Assembly: GCA_036826635.1 (NCBI GenBank)
Contig: DAISVY010000009.1
Location: 62,001-126,000, forward strand
Direction of reading: 5' to 3'
Length of the DNA stretch: 64,000 bases
Source: DAISVY01 sp036826635
GTDB lineage: Bacteria; Zixibacteria; MSB-5A5; GN15; FEB-12
Shown here: positions 9,134 to 18,056 of the stretch, piece after piece
How the letters are laid out: every line of letters starts with the position of its first letter
Position numbering within the stretch: the first letter of the stretch is position 1
The notes under the pieces: generated by a model
The model's input: the letters and a program-made list of their open reading frames with translations, nothing else
What the model was told of the DNA's origin: nothing
Databases searched by the model: none
Position numbers and translations under genes: made by a program

Positions 9134-9904
9134 ATGAAACAACGGCTGAACAGACACGGGATTACGGTTGCGGTTTTCGGTTTTATGCTGCTGCTGGTTT
9201 TACTGCCGCTGGCTTGTTCCGACTCGGGCGACGCTCCCAATGATCCCAACAACGCCGACCTGCCCGGTCTCTCGGTCGGGGACGAAGAAGTGGCCGAGGG
9301 CAATGCGGCACGATTTGACGTCTCGCTGGATGAAGCCGCTACGTCGCAGGTGACTTTTACGTATTTCACCAACGGTCAGACGGCTCAGGCCGGGATCGAT
9401 TTTACCACCGTCGCCGCGGCTGACACTATTCCCGTTGATTCCACCGGTGTTACGATTGTGGTATCGACTCAGGATGACGCCCTGTTCGAATCCGATGAGA
9501 CTTTTATTTTCACCGTTACAGCCGTGAACAACGCTACAATCATCGACAGCGTGGCGATTGGTACGATTATCGACAATGATGTGGCCGGGACGAGTTTTTC
9601 CTCCGAAGTCCGGCCGATTCTGGCGACAAGCTGCGCGAAAACATTCTGCCACGGGGGCGGGTCGGCTCAGGCCGGCCTGGCCATGGGCAATGCCACTTAT
9701 AGCGAGATTATCTCGGCTACCGGGGTAAACTCGGACGGACTTGTGGTGCGACCCGGCGACAGTGCCGCAAGTACATTGTATAGAAAAACCACCGATCCGC
9801 CGGTTTTCCCTTCCCGGATGCCTTCCAACGGTCCGCCTTATCTCACGGTGGAACAACAGCAGAAGATCGGGAGCTGGATCGACGAAGGGGCGCAGGACAA
9901 CTGA
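9134..9904 (+). CDS. Lipoprotein with Calx-beta domain and CX4CH cytochrome-like domain
   Basis: The 256-residue protein has a lipoprotein signal (hydrophobic stretch then LPLAC, with lipidated Cys28). Residues about 45-150 look like a Calx-beta repeat (SVGDEEVAEGN..., ...DALFESDETFIFTV..., ending GTIIDNDV). Residues about 154-256 begin SSEVRPILATSC and contain CAKTFCHGGG: a CX4CH motif (Cys167, Cys172, His173), a spacing seen in cytochrome-like domains of myxobacteria and FCB bacteria. A Met in FPSRMPSNGPPY could be the distal ligand. The gene starts 12 bases after the haem-motif barrel gene, suggesting a functional pair at the outer membrane. Whether haem is really attached is untested. Confidence 0.72.
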   Translation: MKQRLNRHGITVAVFGFMLLLVLLPLACSDSGDAPNDPNNADLPGLSVGDEEVAEGNAARFDVSLDEAATSQVTFTYFTNGQTAQAGIDFTTVAAADTIPVDSTGVTIVVSTQDDALFESDETFIFTVTAVNNATIIDSVAIGTIIDNDVAGTSFSSEVRPILATSCAKTFCHGGGSAQAGLAMGNATYSEIISATGVNSDGLVVRPGDSAASTLYRKTTDPPVFPSRMPSNGPPYLTVEQQQKIGSWIDEGAQDN

Positions 9905-10013
9905 CCGCCGGGCCCGCATTGTAACATTATACAGTACAACGAAATGGCGCGAGTGAAGAGGATTCACCGCGGCCGGAAGGTCGATTTGTTGAACCCGCTG
10001 TATGCTTTCTCTG

Positions 10014-10042
10014 TTGCAAACAAGACAAGTAGCCTGTATCTT
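10014..10042 (+). promoter_or_regulatory. Sigma-70-type promoter before the DUF494-coaBC run
   Basis: TTGCAA (10014-10019) and TATCTT (10037-10042) are separated by 17 bases and lie about 30 bases before the GTG start of the DUF494 gene. Confidence 0.55.
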
Positions 10043-10073
10043 GTCAGAGTTGATTGTTTGTTGAGGTGTATTA

Positions 10074-10547
10074 GTGGATACCAGAGTACTTGAGATTGTT
10101 TTTTACCTTATGGACCAGTTTGAGGAAGCTGACGACCAGTTTTCCAATCTGTCCGAGTTCTCCTCCGATATGAAGAGTCTGGGGTATTCTGAAGAAGAGA
10201 TATCGAACGCTTACAACCTGCTTTTAGATAATATAAGCGACTCTGGTGAGAGTCTTTTTTCGGGTTTTCCCGAGCAGCGCGGTGCCACTCGAATTCTCAC
10301 CAGCGCCGAACGGGCCAGACTGACGCCGGAGGCTCATGGTTTTCTGCTGCGCTTGTCCAACATCGGTGTGATCAGCAACGAGCAGTTGGAAAAGATACTG
10401 GATAGACTAAATCTTATGGGGCCGCGACTGGTCAGCAGCGATCAGGTAAGACTGGTGACTTCGGCGGTCCTTTTCAGCGAGCAAACCGAGCCGGGTCGAG
10501 GCTTGCTCCGCGACGGTGAGGTCGATCTGTCCTCCCGAGTCAACTGA
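10074..10547 (+). CDS. DUF494/Smg-family protein
   Basis: This 157-residue acidic, helical protein matches the Smg (DUF494) family: an N-terminal LEIVFYLMDQFEEAD, the LGYSEEEISNAYNLL segment, and the most typical part RILTSAERARLTPEAHGFLLRL. Family members are usually found beside DNA-processing or topoisomerase-related genes in proteobacteria; their biochemical role is unknown. Here the stop is separated by one base from coaBC. It starts with GTG at 10074, with GAGGTG a few bases upstream. Confidence 0.78.
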   Translation: MDTRVLEIVFYLMDQFEEADDQFSNLSEFSSDMKSLGYSEEEISNAYNLLLDNISDSGESLFSGFPEQRGATRILTSAERARLTPEAHGFLLRLSNIGVISNEQLEKILDRLNLMGPRLVSSDQVRLVTSAVLFSEQTEPGRGLLRDGEVDLSSRVN

Positions 10548-10548
10548 A

Positions 10549-11754
10549 ATGTCCCTCAAGGGTAAAAAAGTACTCGTCGGTCTGACCGGCGGCATTGCCT
10601 GTTACAAAATCCCTTATTTGATTCGTGACCTGCGTCGGGCCGAAGCTGAGGTACGGGTTATCATGACCCCGGCCGCGGCCAGATTTATCACACCTCTGAC
10701 TCTGGAAACGGTTTCCGGCAATCCGGTGGCGGTTGAAATTTTCCCCGAGGACAGGTTTGTGTCTACCCGTCATATTGACATGGCCGAATGGCCCGACCTG
10801 TTGGTTATCGCTCCGGCTACGGCCAATTTCATGGGCAAGGTTTCGGCGGGAGTGTGTGACGATCTGTTGACCACGGTCGTTTGCGCTACGGCTCGACCTC
10901 TCATGTTTGCCCCGGCTATGAATTCGCAGATGTGGTGCCATCCTTCAACCGTGCGCAACGCCGCTTATCTTCGGGAAATAGGATATCAGATGATCGGGCC
11001 GGCCGAAGGGGAGATGGCCTGCGGTACGGTCGGACCGGGCCGAATGGTCGAACCGGCGGAACTCTTTGAGGCCGTGGTCACTTTCTTCGAGCGTCATCGA
11101 AAAAAAAAAGCCCTGACAGGTAAACACTTGCTGATTACGGCCGGTCCCTGCCGCGAGCCGCTGGACCCGGTGCGCTATCTTTCCAATCGTTCGTCGGGCA
11201 AGATGGGTTTTGCCCTGGCTGGTGAAGCCGCGGCGCTGGGAGCCAAAACGACCCTTGTGTCTGGTCCGACCGAGCTGGAAGTCCCCTGCGGCGTTGAGTT
11301 CGTTTCCGTTGAGACCACCGAACAAATGTACCGTGCGGTCAGTCGGCGCTTTTCCCGGGTGGACTGCCTGATCATGGCGGCTGCCCCGGCCGACTACACT
11401 CCGAAAAGCGTTGTCGATCACAAAATCAAGAAGCAAGCCGCTTCTCTTCAACTGAATCTCAAACCGACGGTCGACATTCTTAAGACCATGGGGGCCAAAA
11501 AGAAAAAGGGGCAGATTTTGGTCGGGTTCGCGCTTGAGACCGAAAACGGTGTGGCCAACGCTCGCAGAAAACTTCATGAGAAAAATCTTGATCTGGTCGT
11601 GCTTAATAACCCGTGTGACGAGCGCTCGGCTTTCGAACACGATACCAATCGGGTAACTCTCGTGTTGCCCGGCGGCAAGCCGCAGAAGTGGCCTTTACTG
11701 AGTAAGACGGAAGTGGCGCGGAAGCTACTTGATCTGCTGGTTACGAAGTTATAA
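10549..11754 (+). CDS. coaBC: Phosphopantothenoylcysteine decarboxylase/synthetase
   Basis: CoaBC makes 4'-phosphopantetheine in coenzyme A synthesis. I chose the ATG at 10549, one base after the preceding stop; an upstream in-frame codon would add 11 residues copied from the overlapping gene. The flavin-dependent CoaC half has GGIACYK, catalytic His75 (TRHIDMAEW), PAMNSQMW (residues 122-129) and Cys158 in GEMACGTVGPGRM. The CoaB half begins near residue 185 with KHLLITAGPCREPLDPVRYL and has NRSSGKMGFALA and the AAPADYTP segment. At 401 residues both domains are complete. Confidence 0.96.
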   Translation: MSLKGKKVLVGLTGGIACYKIPYLIRDLRRAEAEVRVIMTPAAARFITPLTLETVSGNPVAVEIFPEDRFVSTRHIDMAEWPDLLVIAPATANFMGKVSAGVCDDLLTTVVCATARPLMFAPAMNSQMWCHPSTVRNAAYLREIGYQMIGPAEGEMACGTVGPGRMVEPAELFEAVVTFFERHRKKKALTGKHLLITAGPCREPLDPVRYLSNRSSGKMGFALAGEAAALGAKTTLVSGPTELEVPCGVEFVSVETTEQMYRAVSRRFSRVDCLIMAAAPADYTPKSVVDHKIKKQAASLQLNLKPTVDILKTMGAKKKKGQILVGFALETENGVANARRKLHEKNLDLVVLNNPCDERSAFEHDTNRVTLVLPGGKPQKWPLLSKTEVARKLLDLLVTKL

Positions 11755-11808
11755 ATTGGATCGCAGTGAAGGTGAAGGGAGGGTCATACGCCCGATAAGC
11801 TCCGCGAT

Positions 11809-12564
11809 ATGCTCCGTCGGGCCATGGCGGCTCAGATGGATATGGGTATGGGGGAGATGGTGGTCAGTTCGAACCGTCACGCTCGTGCCTGCCGGGGTGA
11901 ACTGCCGTTGGTTTCAGCCGCGCGAATCGTTCCCGCAGAGGAGGCAATAAAGATGTCCGGTATGGATGAGCCTGTTCAAAACAGTATGAACCTGATACAA
12001 GCGGCCAGTTATGCTTCGCTCGAAGAGCACCGGGCGGCGATATGCGACTGTCAGCAATGTCCGCTGGGACAATCGCGCAATAAGTTCGTCTACGGAGCAG
12101 GCAGCCCGAAAGCCGACCTGATGTTCGTCGGTGAAGCCCCGGGAGCCGATGAGGACCGTATCGGTGAGCCGTTTGTTGGCCGGGCCGGGCAACTGCTGGA
12201 TAAGATACTCGCAGCGATGAAGCTCAATCGGGATGAAGTGTATATCGCGAACATTCTCAAATGTCGACCGCCCGGCAACCGCGATCCTCAGCCCGAAGAA
12301 ATGTCGCGCTGTTTTCCGTACCTTCGCGAGCAGGTACGTCTGATTTCTCCGAAAATTATCTGTGCTCTCGGTCGCATTGCGGCTCAGGCCATGCTTCAGA
12401 CCAACACGCCCCTGGGGCGACTTCGCGGCAAATGGCACAGTTTTGAAAGCGTACCGGTGCTGGTAACTTATCACCCGGCGGCGCTTCTGCGTTTTCCGGC
12501 TTACAAGAAAGACACCTGGGCGGACATGCAAATAGTTATGGCGCGCCTGAACGAAGAAGGATAA
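11809..12564 (+). CDS. Type 4 uracil-DNA glycosylase (iron-sulfur)
   Basis: The family removes uracil from DNA and starts base-excision repair. The catalytic motif is FVGEAPGADEDRIGEPFVGRAGQ (given here in parts: GEAPGADED then GEPFVGRAGQ), and the C-terminal YHPAALLR supplies the other conserved motif. Four cysteines fit the [4Fe-4S] cluster: two in CQQCPLG, one in KCRPPGNRDP and one in SRCFPYLR. The 251-residue form starts at the ATG at 11809 and has about 55 residues before the catalytic core, which is common in deep-branching phyla. Oddly, the only strong ribosome binding site (GGGAGGG near 11778-11783) lies about 26 bases before this ATG, and no ATG, GTG or TTG stands at the right distance in frame. 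Confidence 0.9.
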   Translation: MLRRAMAAQMDMGMGEMVVSSNRHARACRGELPLVSAARIVPAEEAIKMSGMDEPVQNSMNLIQAASYASLEEHRAAICDCQQCPLGQSRNKFVYGAGSPKADLMFVGEAPGADEDRIGEPFVGRAGQLLDKILAAMKLNRDEVYIANILKCRPPGNRDPQPEEMSRCFPYLREQVRLISPKIICALGRIAAQAMLQTNTPLGRLRGKWHSFESVPVLVTYHPAALLRFPAYKKDTWADMQIVMARLNEEG

Positions 12565-12578
12565 TCCGACAAACAACA

Positions 12579-14018
12579 ATGGCTTATCGTGCCCAAACAG
12601 ACCGCCAGATGGACCGGCTGCAGCCTCCGCAATCGCTTGAGGCCGAACGCGCCGTACTCGGAGCGATTCTGAAAAACTCCGATGCGATCAACCGCGTGAT
12701 CGACATTATTCGCGACTCGAGAGATTTTTATTCCCCTAAGCATCAGCTTATTTACCAGGCGATTGTTACGTTGTATGAGCGTTCCGAGCCGCCCGACATT
12801 ACCACTGTTGTTGACGAGTTGCAGAAGCGTGACAATCTCAAGAAGATCGGCGGCCGCGTGTATCTTGTTGACCTGATCGAGCAGGTCGCTTCCACGGCCA
12901 ATGTCGCCAACTATGCCAATATCGTCATGGAAACCGGGGTGCTGCGCCGACTGATAGAAACCAGCAACGAGATCGTATCCAGTTGCTACGCGCGCGAGCT
13001 TGAGGTGGGGCAGCTTCTTGACCGAGCCGAGGCCAATATATTCGAGATATCCGAAAGCCGTCTTCGCAAAGGATTCGTCGGTGTGGGGGAACTGGTTTCG
13101 GGTACGATGAAACAGATCGACGAAATGCAGATCAGCGAGGGTGGCCTGTCCGGGATGAAAACCGGGTATCAGGAACTGGACGAGAAAACGCTCGGACTGC
13201 ATAACGGTGATCTGATCGTTATTGCCGGTCGGCCGTCAATGGGCAAAACGGCCCTGGCTTTGAACATAGCCGAGAACGTAGCCACGGCCGAGAAGAACAA
13301 GAAAGCAGTGGGTATTTTTTCGATAGAAATGTCCAAGGAAGCGCTGGTCTTTCGCATGTTGTGCGGGCGGGCGAAACTCAACCAGAACAAAGTGCGAGCG
13401 GGTAAGATCAAAGATTCGGAATGGCCGAAACTGACGACATCGGGGAATGTCCTTTCACACGCGCCGATTTACGTGGACGATTCCCCCAGCCTGACACCGC
13501 TGGAAACCCGCGCCAAGGCTCGCCGCCTGAAAGCACAGCATGGCCTGGACCTGATCATCGTCGATTATATCCAGTTGATGAGCGGCAGCGGGTACGCCGA
13601 GAATCGCCAGCAGGAAATAGCCTTGATTACTCGAAACCTCAAAGGGCTGGCCAAGGAACTTGATATACCGGTCATAGCCATATCGCAGCTCTCCCGCGCC
13701 GTTGAACAGCGCGGCGGTGAAAAACGCCCCCAGTTGTCCGACCTGCGCGAGTCTGGAGCTATTGAGCAGGATGCCGACCTGGTATTGTTGCTGTATCGCC
13801 CGGAGTTCTATCTCTCTCATCTGGACCGAAACGATCCGAAATATCTTGAAGTCCAGGGGCAGGCCGAGGTGATTATCGCCAAGCAGCGCAATGGCCCCAC
13901 CGGTACGATCAATCTGGCCTTTATCGGTGAGTTGATGCGTTTTCAGGATCTCGATAAGCACCACGCCGATCTTCCGCCGGGCGTGCCACCGGTCGACAGT
14001 GGGGATGTTCCCTTTTAG
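12579..14018 (+). CDS. dnaB: Replicative DNA helicase
   Basis: DnaB is the hexameric 5'-3' helicase of the replication fork. The N-terminal domain (about residues 14-115) begins RLQPPQSLEAERAVLGAIL; the RecA-like domain has Walker A GRPSMGKTA (residues 217-225), the IIVDYIQLM Walker B segment, AISQLSRAVEQR and the arginine-finger region QLSDLRESGAIEQDAD. At 479 residues it is full length with no intein. It sits 14 bases after the glycosylase gene and 8 bases before a transporter gene, without the usual rplI neighbour. Confidence 0.97.
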   Translation: MAYRAQTDRQMDRLQPPQSLEAERAVLGAILKNSDAINRVIDIIRDSRDFYSPKHQLIYQAIVTLYERSEPPDITTVVDELQKRDNLKKIGGRVYLVDLIEQVASTANVANYANIVMETGVLRRLIETSNEIVSSCYARELEVGQLLDRAEANIFEISESRLRKGFVGVGELVSGTMKQIDEMQISEGGLSGMKTGYQELDEKTLGLHNGDLIVIAGRPSMGKTALALNIAENVATAEKNKKAVGIFSIEMSKEALVFRMLCGRAKLNQNKVRAGKIKDSEWPKLTTSGNVLSHAPIYVDDSPSLTPLETRAKARRLKAQHGLDLIIVDYIQLMSGSGYAENRQQEIALITRNLKGLAKELDIPVIAISQLSRAVEQRGGEKRPQLSDLRESGAIEQDADLVLLLYRPEFYLSHLDRNDPKYLEVQGQAEVIIAKQRNGPTGTINLAFIGELMRFQDLDKHHADLPPGVPPVDSGDVPF

Positions 14019-14026
14019 GAGACAGA

Positions 14027-14806
14027 ATGGAGTTAGGACTTTCTGTTATCGGTCGTCGCGGAGTCAGTTTCATCAGCACGCTGGGCGGCCTTTGTGTGAT
14101 GCTGGGGAAGTTCGTTATTTCTCTCAAGAGCATCCCGCGGTCGATTAAAATCATATTTCAGCAATTGTATGTCATCGGTGTCAGATCGCTGCCGTTGGTG
14201 ATTGTCATCTCCGTGTTCGTGGGAGCGGTGGCCGCCTGGCAGGCCGCCTATCAGTTCAAATTTATCGGTGCTCCTTTGCGGCTGCTCGGTCATGCCGTGG
14301 GCAAGGCGGTGGTTATCGAGCTGTCGCCGGTGCTTTCCGGGCTGGTCGTGGCCGGCCGGGTCGGGGCGGGTATCACCGCCGAACTGGGGACTATGCGGGT
14401 AACCGAACAGATTGATGCTCTTGACTCGATGGGTATCAGCCCGATCCGCTATCTGGTGATGCCCAGGATGCTCGCCTGTGTGCTCATGATGCCGCTGCTG
14501 GTTTTCTTCTCCAACGTGATCGCCATTCTCGGAGGACTGGTAATCTGCGTCCTCGGCGTGGACGTTTCTTCCGAGACTTTCCTTAACGGTTTTCAGAGTT
14601 CCTTCAACATCAGCGACTTTATCAACGGTCTTATCAAAGCCGCCGTGTTCGGTCTGCTCATTGGGCTGGTTGGCTGCTACGAGGGATTCCGGGCCGGGGG
14701 AGGGGCTCAGGGGGTCGGGCAGGCTACGACCAATTCGGTTGTGATCTCTTGTGTTCTTATCCTGGTCTTCAATCTTATATTCGCAATGTTGATGTTCAGG
14801 ATCTGA
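14027..14806 (+). CDS. MlaE-family ABC transporter permease
   Basis: The 259-residue integral membrane protein belongs to the MlaE/YrbE family, the permease of phospholipid transport systems between inner and outer membrane. Five or so hydrophobic segments are visible, and the conserved core VAGRVGAGITAELGTMRVTEQIDALDSMG (seen here as AGRVGAGITAELGTM and EQIDALDSMGISP) is the family signature. The ATPase follows after 4 bases. An MCE/MlaD substrate-binding gene, usually next, is absent; radA follows instead. Confidence 0.92.
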   Translation: MELGLSVIGRRGVSFISTLGGLCVMLGKFVISLKSIPRSIKIIFQQLYVIGVRSLPLVIVISVFVGAVAAWQAAYQFKFIGAPLRLLGHAVGKAVVIELSPVLSGLVVAGRVGAGITAELGTMRVTEQIDALDSMGISPIRYLVMPRMLACVLMMPLLVFFSNVIAILGGLVICVLGVDVSSETFLNGFQSSFNISDFINGLIKAAVFGLLIGLVGCYEGFRAGGGAQGVGQATTNSVVISCVLILVFNLIFAMLMFRI

Positions 14807-14810
14807 AATC

Positions 14811-15569
14811 ATGAAGACACCGTACATTCGCATTACCAATCTACATAAGAGATTCGGCGGGCAATGGGTTTTGCGGGGTGTCAATATCGACATCGATAAG
14901 GGGGAATCTATCGCCGTAATCGGACAGTCCGGATGCGGCAAATCGGTTTTGCTCAAGCATGTCATTCGTCTTATGGAGCCCGACGAAGGAGCGGTGATTT
15001 TTGAAAATCGTGATTTGTCCTGGTTGAACACGGCGGAACTGGTCGCGGTGCGGCGTCGTTTCGGTATGTTGTTCCAGTCGGCCGCTTTGTTCGATTCCAT
15101 GACGGTGGAAGAAAATGTCGGACTGGGACTGCAGGAACAACGCATTTATGCCGCTGATGAAATCCGCGACCGGGTGCGGGATAAACTGGAGATGGTCGGT
15201 TTGGCTTCGGCTGCCGAAAAGTATCCGAACGAGCTTTCCGGCGGTATGAAAAAGCGCGTCGGGCTGGCCCGGGCTATTGTCAATGATCCCGATGTTCTGC
15301 TGTACGATGAACCGACGACCGGTCTCGATCCGGTCACGTCCGATCATATCAACAATCTGATCGTTGAGTTGAACGAAAAGCTGAATGTGACATCCATAGC
15401 CGTCACTCATGATATGCGTTCGGCTTTCAAGATCGCCGGGCGGATTATCATGCTCTACCAGGGGAAGGTGGAGTTCGACGGTACTCCCGAAGAGACACGC
15501 AACAGTACCAATCCGGTGGTGGCGCAGTTTATCCGCGGCAACGCCCGGGGGCCCATTCAGGTAGGCTGA
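14811..15569 (+). CDS. MlaF-family ABC transporter ATPase
   Basis: The 252-residue ATPase has Walker A IGQSGCGKSVLLKH, Q-loop FGMLFQSAALFDSMTVEENV, signature LSGGMKKRVGLARA, Walker B LLYDEPTTGLDPVTS and the H-loop VTHDM. The Q-loop and signature text are typical of the MlaF (Ttg2A) group that partners with MlaE. It probably powers lipid movement for outer-membrane maintenance. Its stop overlaps the radA start by one base. Confidence 0.94.
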   Translation: MKTPYIRITNLHKRFGGQWVLRGVNIDIDKGESIAVIGQSGCGKSVLLKHVIRLMEPDEGAVIFENRDLSWLNTAELVAVRRRFGMLFQSAALFDSMTVEENVGLGLQEQRIYAADEIRDRVRDKLEMVGLASAAEKYPNELSGGMKKRVGLARAIVNDPDVLLYDEPTTGLDPVTSDHINNLIVELNEKLNVTSIAVTHDMRSAFKIAGRIIMLYQGKVEFDGTPEETRNSTNPVVAQFIRGNARGPIQVG

Positions 15570-16936
15570 TGGCCAGGACCGCCAGAGCAAGAACGGCCTT
15601 TTTCTGCAGTCAGTGCGGGGCTGAGCATGCCAAGTGGCAGGGACAATGCCGGGAATGTGCCGCCTGGAACAGTCTGATCGAAGAACGAGTGCCCGCCCGC
15701 AGCAACAAAGCCACTCGTCGTGACTCGGTGATCGAAACGCATACCATCGCCCGGATATCCCGCGACACGTTGAAAGGTTATCGCTCCGGTATAGCCGAAT
15801 TCGACCGTGTTCTGGGCGGTCAGCTATTGCCCGGAATGACTGTCCTGCTCGGTGGCGATCCGGGGATCGGCAAGTCGACGCTGTTGCTTCAGGCGGCCGA
15901 GAAGTATGCCCGCCAGAACCTCCCGGTGCTCTATATCACCGGCGAGGAATCACTGCCGCAGATAAAGATGCGCTCCGAGCGGCTGGGGGTAGTCGGGGAA
16001 GGCATCGCCGTGGTCAACTGTGTTCACCTTGAGGATATCGTTCAGTTGCTGACCGACAGCTCTTTTGCTGTGGTGCTGGTGGACTCCGTGCAGACCGTGT
16101 CTTCGGGTCAGTTCGATTCTCCTCCGGGCACTGTGGCCCAGGTGCGCGAGGCTGCGAACCAGTTGATCACCCTGGCCAAGGTGCGGGGTTTTTCTCTTTT
16201 TCTGGTCGGACACGTGACCAAGGAAGGCATGGTGGCCGGTCCCAAAGTGCTTGAGCACATGGTCGACACCGTGATTTATTTCGAGGGTGATTCATCGCAG
16301 CTTTACCGAATGCTTCGTGTTACCAAAAATCGTTTCGGTTCGGCCAGCGAAATCGGGTTGTTCCGGATGGAGGCCTCGGGACTGACCGAAGTCACCAATC
16401 CTTCGTCATTCTTCCTGAGTGAAGAGACCACCGACGAACGTACCGGTTCGGTTGTGGCTGGCGTATGCGAGGGTCTTCGCCCGATGCTGCTGGAAGCGCA
16501 AGCGTTGGTTACGGCTGCTACCTACGGGAATCCGCAACGAGTGGCCGGAGGTATCGATAACAAAAAACTGGCCCTGCTTCTGGCCGTGCTGGAAAAACGC
16601 TGTGGCTATCCCATGGCGACCCACGACGTTTTCGTTTCCGTGGCGGGCGGACTTCGTCTCTCCCAGCCGGCTCTTGATCTGCCGTTGCTGGTTGCTATCG
16701 TTTCATCGCTGACCGACCGACCGGCCGATCCCCGGACGCTGGTGGTGGGGGAAGTGGGCCTCTCCGGGGAAGTGCGCGCGATTACGAATATCGAACGTAT
16801 CGTAGCCGAGGCGGCCCGGCTTGGTTTCAAAACGGCTGTTGTTCCGCACGGGAACCTCTCGCGAATCACCGAGAGTGCGATTGAGTTGATCGGGGTAAAG
16901 AACATTCAAGCGGCGCTGGACAAGATCATTGGGTAG
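15569..16936 (+). CDS. radA: DNA repair protein RadA
   Basis: RadA (Sms) is a RecA-like branch-migration ATPase. The N-terminal zinc finger is intact (Cys13, Cys16, Cys27, Cys30 in FFCSQCG and GQCRECAAW). The ATPase core has LGGDPGIGKSTLLLQ, and the RadA signature KNRFGSASEIGLF is exact. The C-terminal Lon-like domain follows, ending in the usual VKNIQAALDKIIG-type sequence. Length (455) is normal. Its end overlaps the start of tgt by 8 bases. Confidence 0.97.
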   Translation: MARTARARTAFFCSQCGAEHAKWQGQCRECAAWNSLIEERVPARSNKATRRDSVIETHTIARISRDTLKGYRSGIAEFDRVLGGQLLPGMTVLLGGDPGIGKSTLLLQAAEKYARQNLPVLYITGEESLPQIKMRSERLGVVGEGIAVVNCVHLEDIVQLLTDSSFAVVLVDSVQTVSSGQFDSPPGTVAQVREAANQLITLAKVRGFSLFLVGHVTKEGMVAGPKVLEHMVDTVIYFEGDSSQLYRMLRVTKNRFGSASEIGLFRMEASGLTEVTNPSSFFLSEETTDERTGSVVAGVCEGLRPMLLEAQALVTAATYGNPQRVAGGIDNKKLALLLAVLEKRCGYPMATHDVFVSVAGGLRLSQPALDLPLLVAIVSSLTDRPADPRTLVVGEVGLSGEVRAITNIERIVAEAARLGFKTAVVPHGNLSRITESAIELIGVKNIQAALDKIIG

Positions 16937-18056
16937 TGAGTCCATATATAAACTCAAGGCCACCGACGGTAAAGCCCGCCGTGGCGAAGTTGTCACGCCG
17001 CACGGAGTGTTTCAGACTCCGGCGTTTATGCCGGTCGGCACCACCGGCGCGGTAAAAGCGCTCACCGCCGATAATCTCGAAGAGATGGGCGCTGAGATCA
17101 TTCTCGGTAATACCTATCACTTGTACCTTCGTCCGGGCACCGACGTTATCAGAAAACTGGGCGGACTGGCCGCATTCAACGGCTGGCGCAAACCCACCCT
17201 TACGGACAGCGGCGGGTATCAGGTTTTTTCGCTCAAGCATATTTCGAAGATTACCGATGAAGGGGTCGAGTTTCAATCGCATCACGACGGTTCGCGGCAT
17301 TTCTTTACCCCCGAGACGGTCATGCAGGTTCAGCACGATATCGGGGCGGATATAATCATGGCCTTTGATCAATGCGTGCCGTACCCGCCCGAGCCCGGAC
17401 AGGCGGAAATCGGGGTGCGGCGGACTTACGACTGGGCCAAACGCTGTCTAACGGCGCATCGTGAATTGAATCGCGAGGAGTCCCGGCACCTTTTCGGTAT
17501 TGTCCAGGGCTCCGTGTACAAAGACCTGCGCACTCAATCGGCCGAGCAAATCGTGTCACTGGACTTTCCCGGCAACGCTATCGGCGGTCTTTCGGTGGGA
17601 GAAGGCAAGGAACTGATGGAAGAAATGGTCGATCACACGATAGCCTATCTTCCCGCCGATAAACCGCGTTACCTGATGGGGGTCGGTTATCCCGAAGATA
17701 TCCTGATGGCGGTATCACATGGAGTCGACATGTTCGATTGTGTTTTGCCGACGCGTAATGCTCGCACCGGCAACGTTTTTACTTCGGAAGGTCCCCTTAT
17801 CTATCGTAATGCCGCTTACACATATGATGACCGTCCGCTCGATCCCGACTGTGATTGTTTTGTCTGTCGGCGCTACAGTCGGGCGTACATTCGTCACCTG
17901 TATAATCAGTCCGAGATAACCGGTATGGTGCTGGCGTCTTATCATTCCAGTTATTTTTATCAGCATCTCATGCGACAGATTCGGCAATCTATCGAGGCGG
18001 GGTGTTTCGAGCAGTTCCGTCGTGATTTTCTTCGGCGATATAACGGCGTGGCTTAA
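16929..18056 (+). CDS. tgt: tRNA-guanine transglycosylase
   Basis: Tgt swaps guanine 34 for preQ1 in queuosine-type tRNAs. The TTG at 16929, inside the end of radA, is the only suitable start and gives 375 residues; no in-frame ATG or GTG lies near. Motifs: GTTGAVKALTADNL, LTDSGGYQVFSL (catalytic Asp region), FDQCVPYP, and the zinc ligands in CDCFVCRRYSRAYIRHL. The stop TAA shares the palindrome TTAA with the stop codon of the convergent barrel gene. The rest of the queuosine pathway is not in the window. Confidence 0.95.
   Translation: MGSESIYKLKATDGKARRGEVVTPHGVFQTPAFMPVGTTGAVKALTADNLEEMGAEIILGNTYHLYLRPGTDVIRKLGGLAAFNGWRKPTLTDSGGYQVFSLKHISKITDEGVEFQSHHDGSRHFFTPETVMQVQHDIGADIIMAFDQCVPYPPEPGQAEIGVRRTYDWAKRCLTAHRELNREESRHLFGIVQGSVYKDLRTQSAEQIVSLDFPGNAIGGLSVGEGKELMEEMVDHTIAYLPADKPRYLMGVGYPEDILMAVSHGVDMFDCVLPTRNARTGNVFTSEGPLIYRNAAYTYDDRPLDPDCDCFVCRRYSRAYIRHLYNQSEITGMVLASYHSSYFYQHLMRQIRQSIEAGCFEQFRRDFLRRYNGVA

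Noticed and set aside
14033..15145. Minus-strand open frame opposite the MlaE and MlaF genes
   Set aside because: Antisense of two well-supported genes; composition is that of a shadow.
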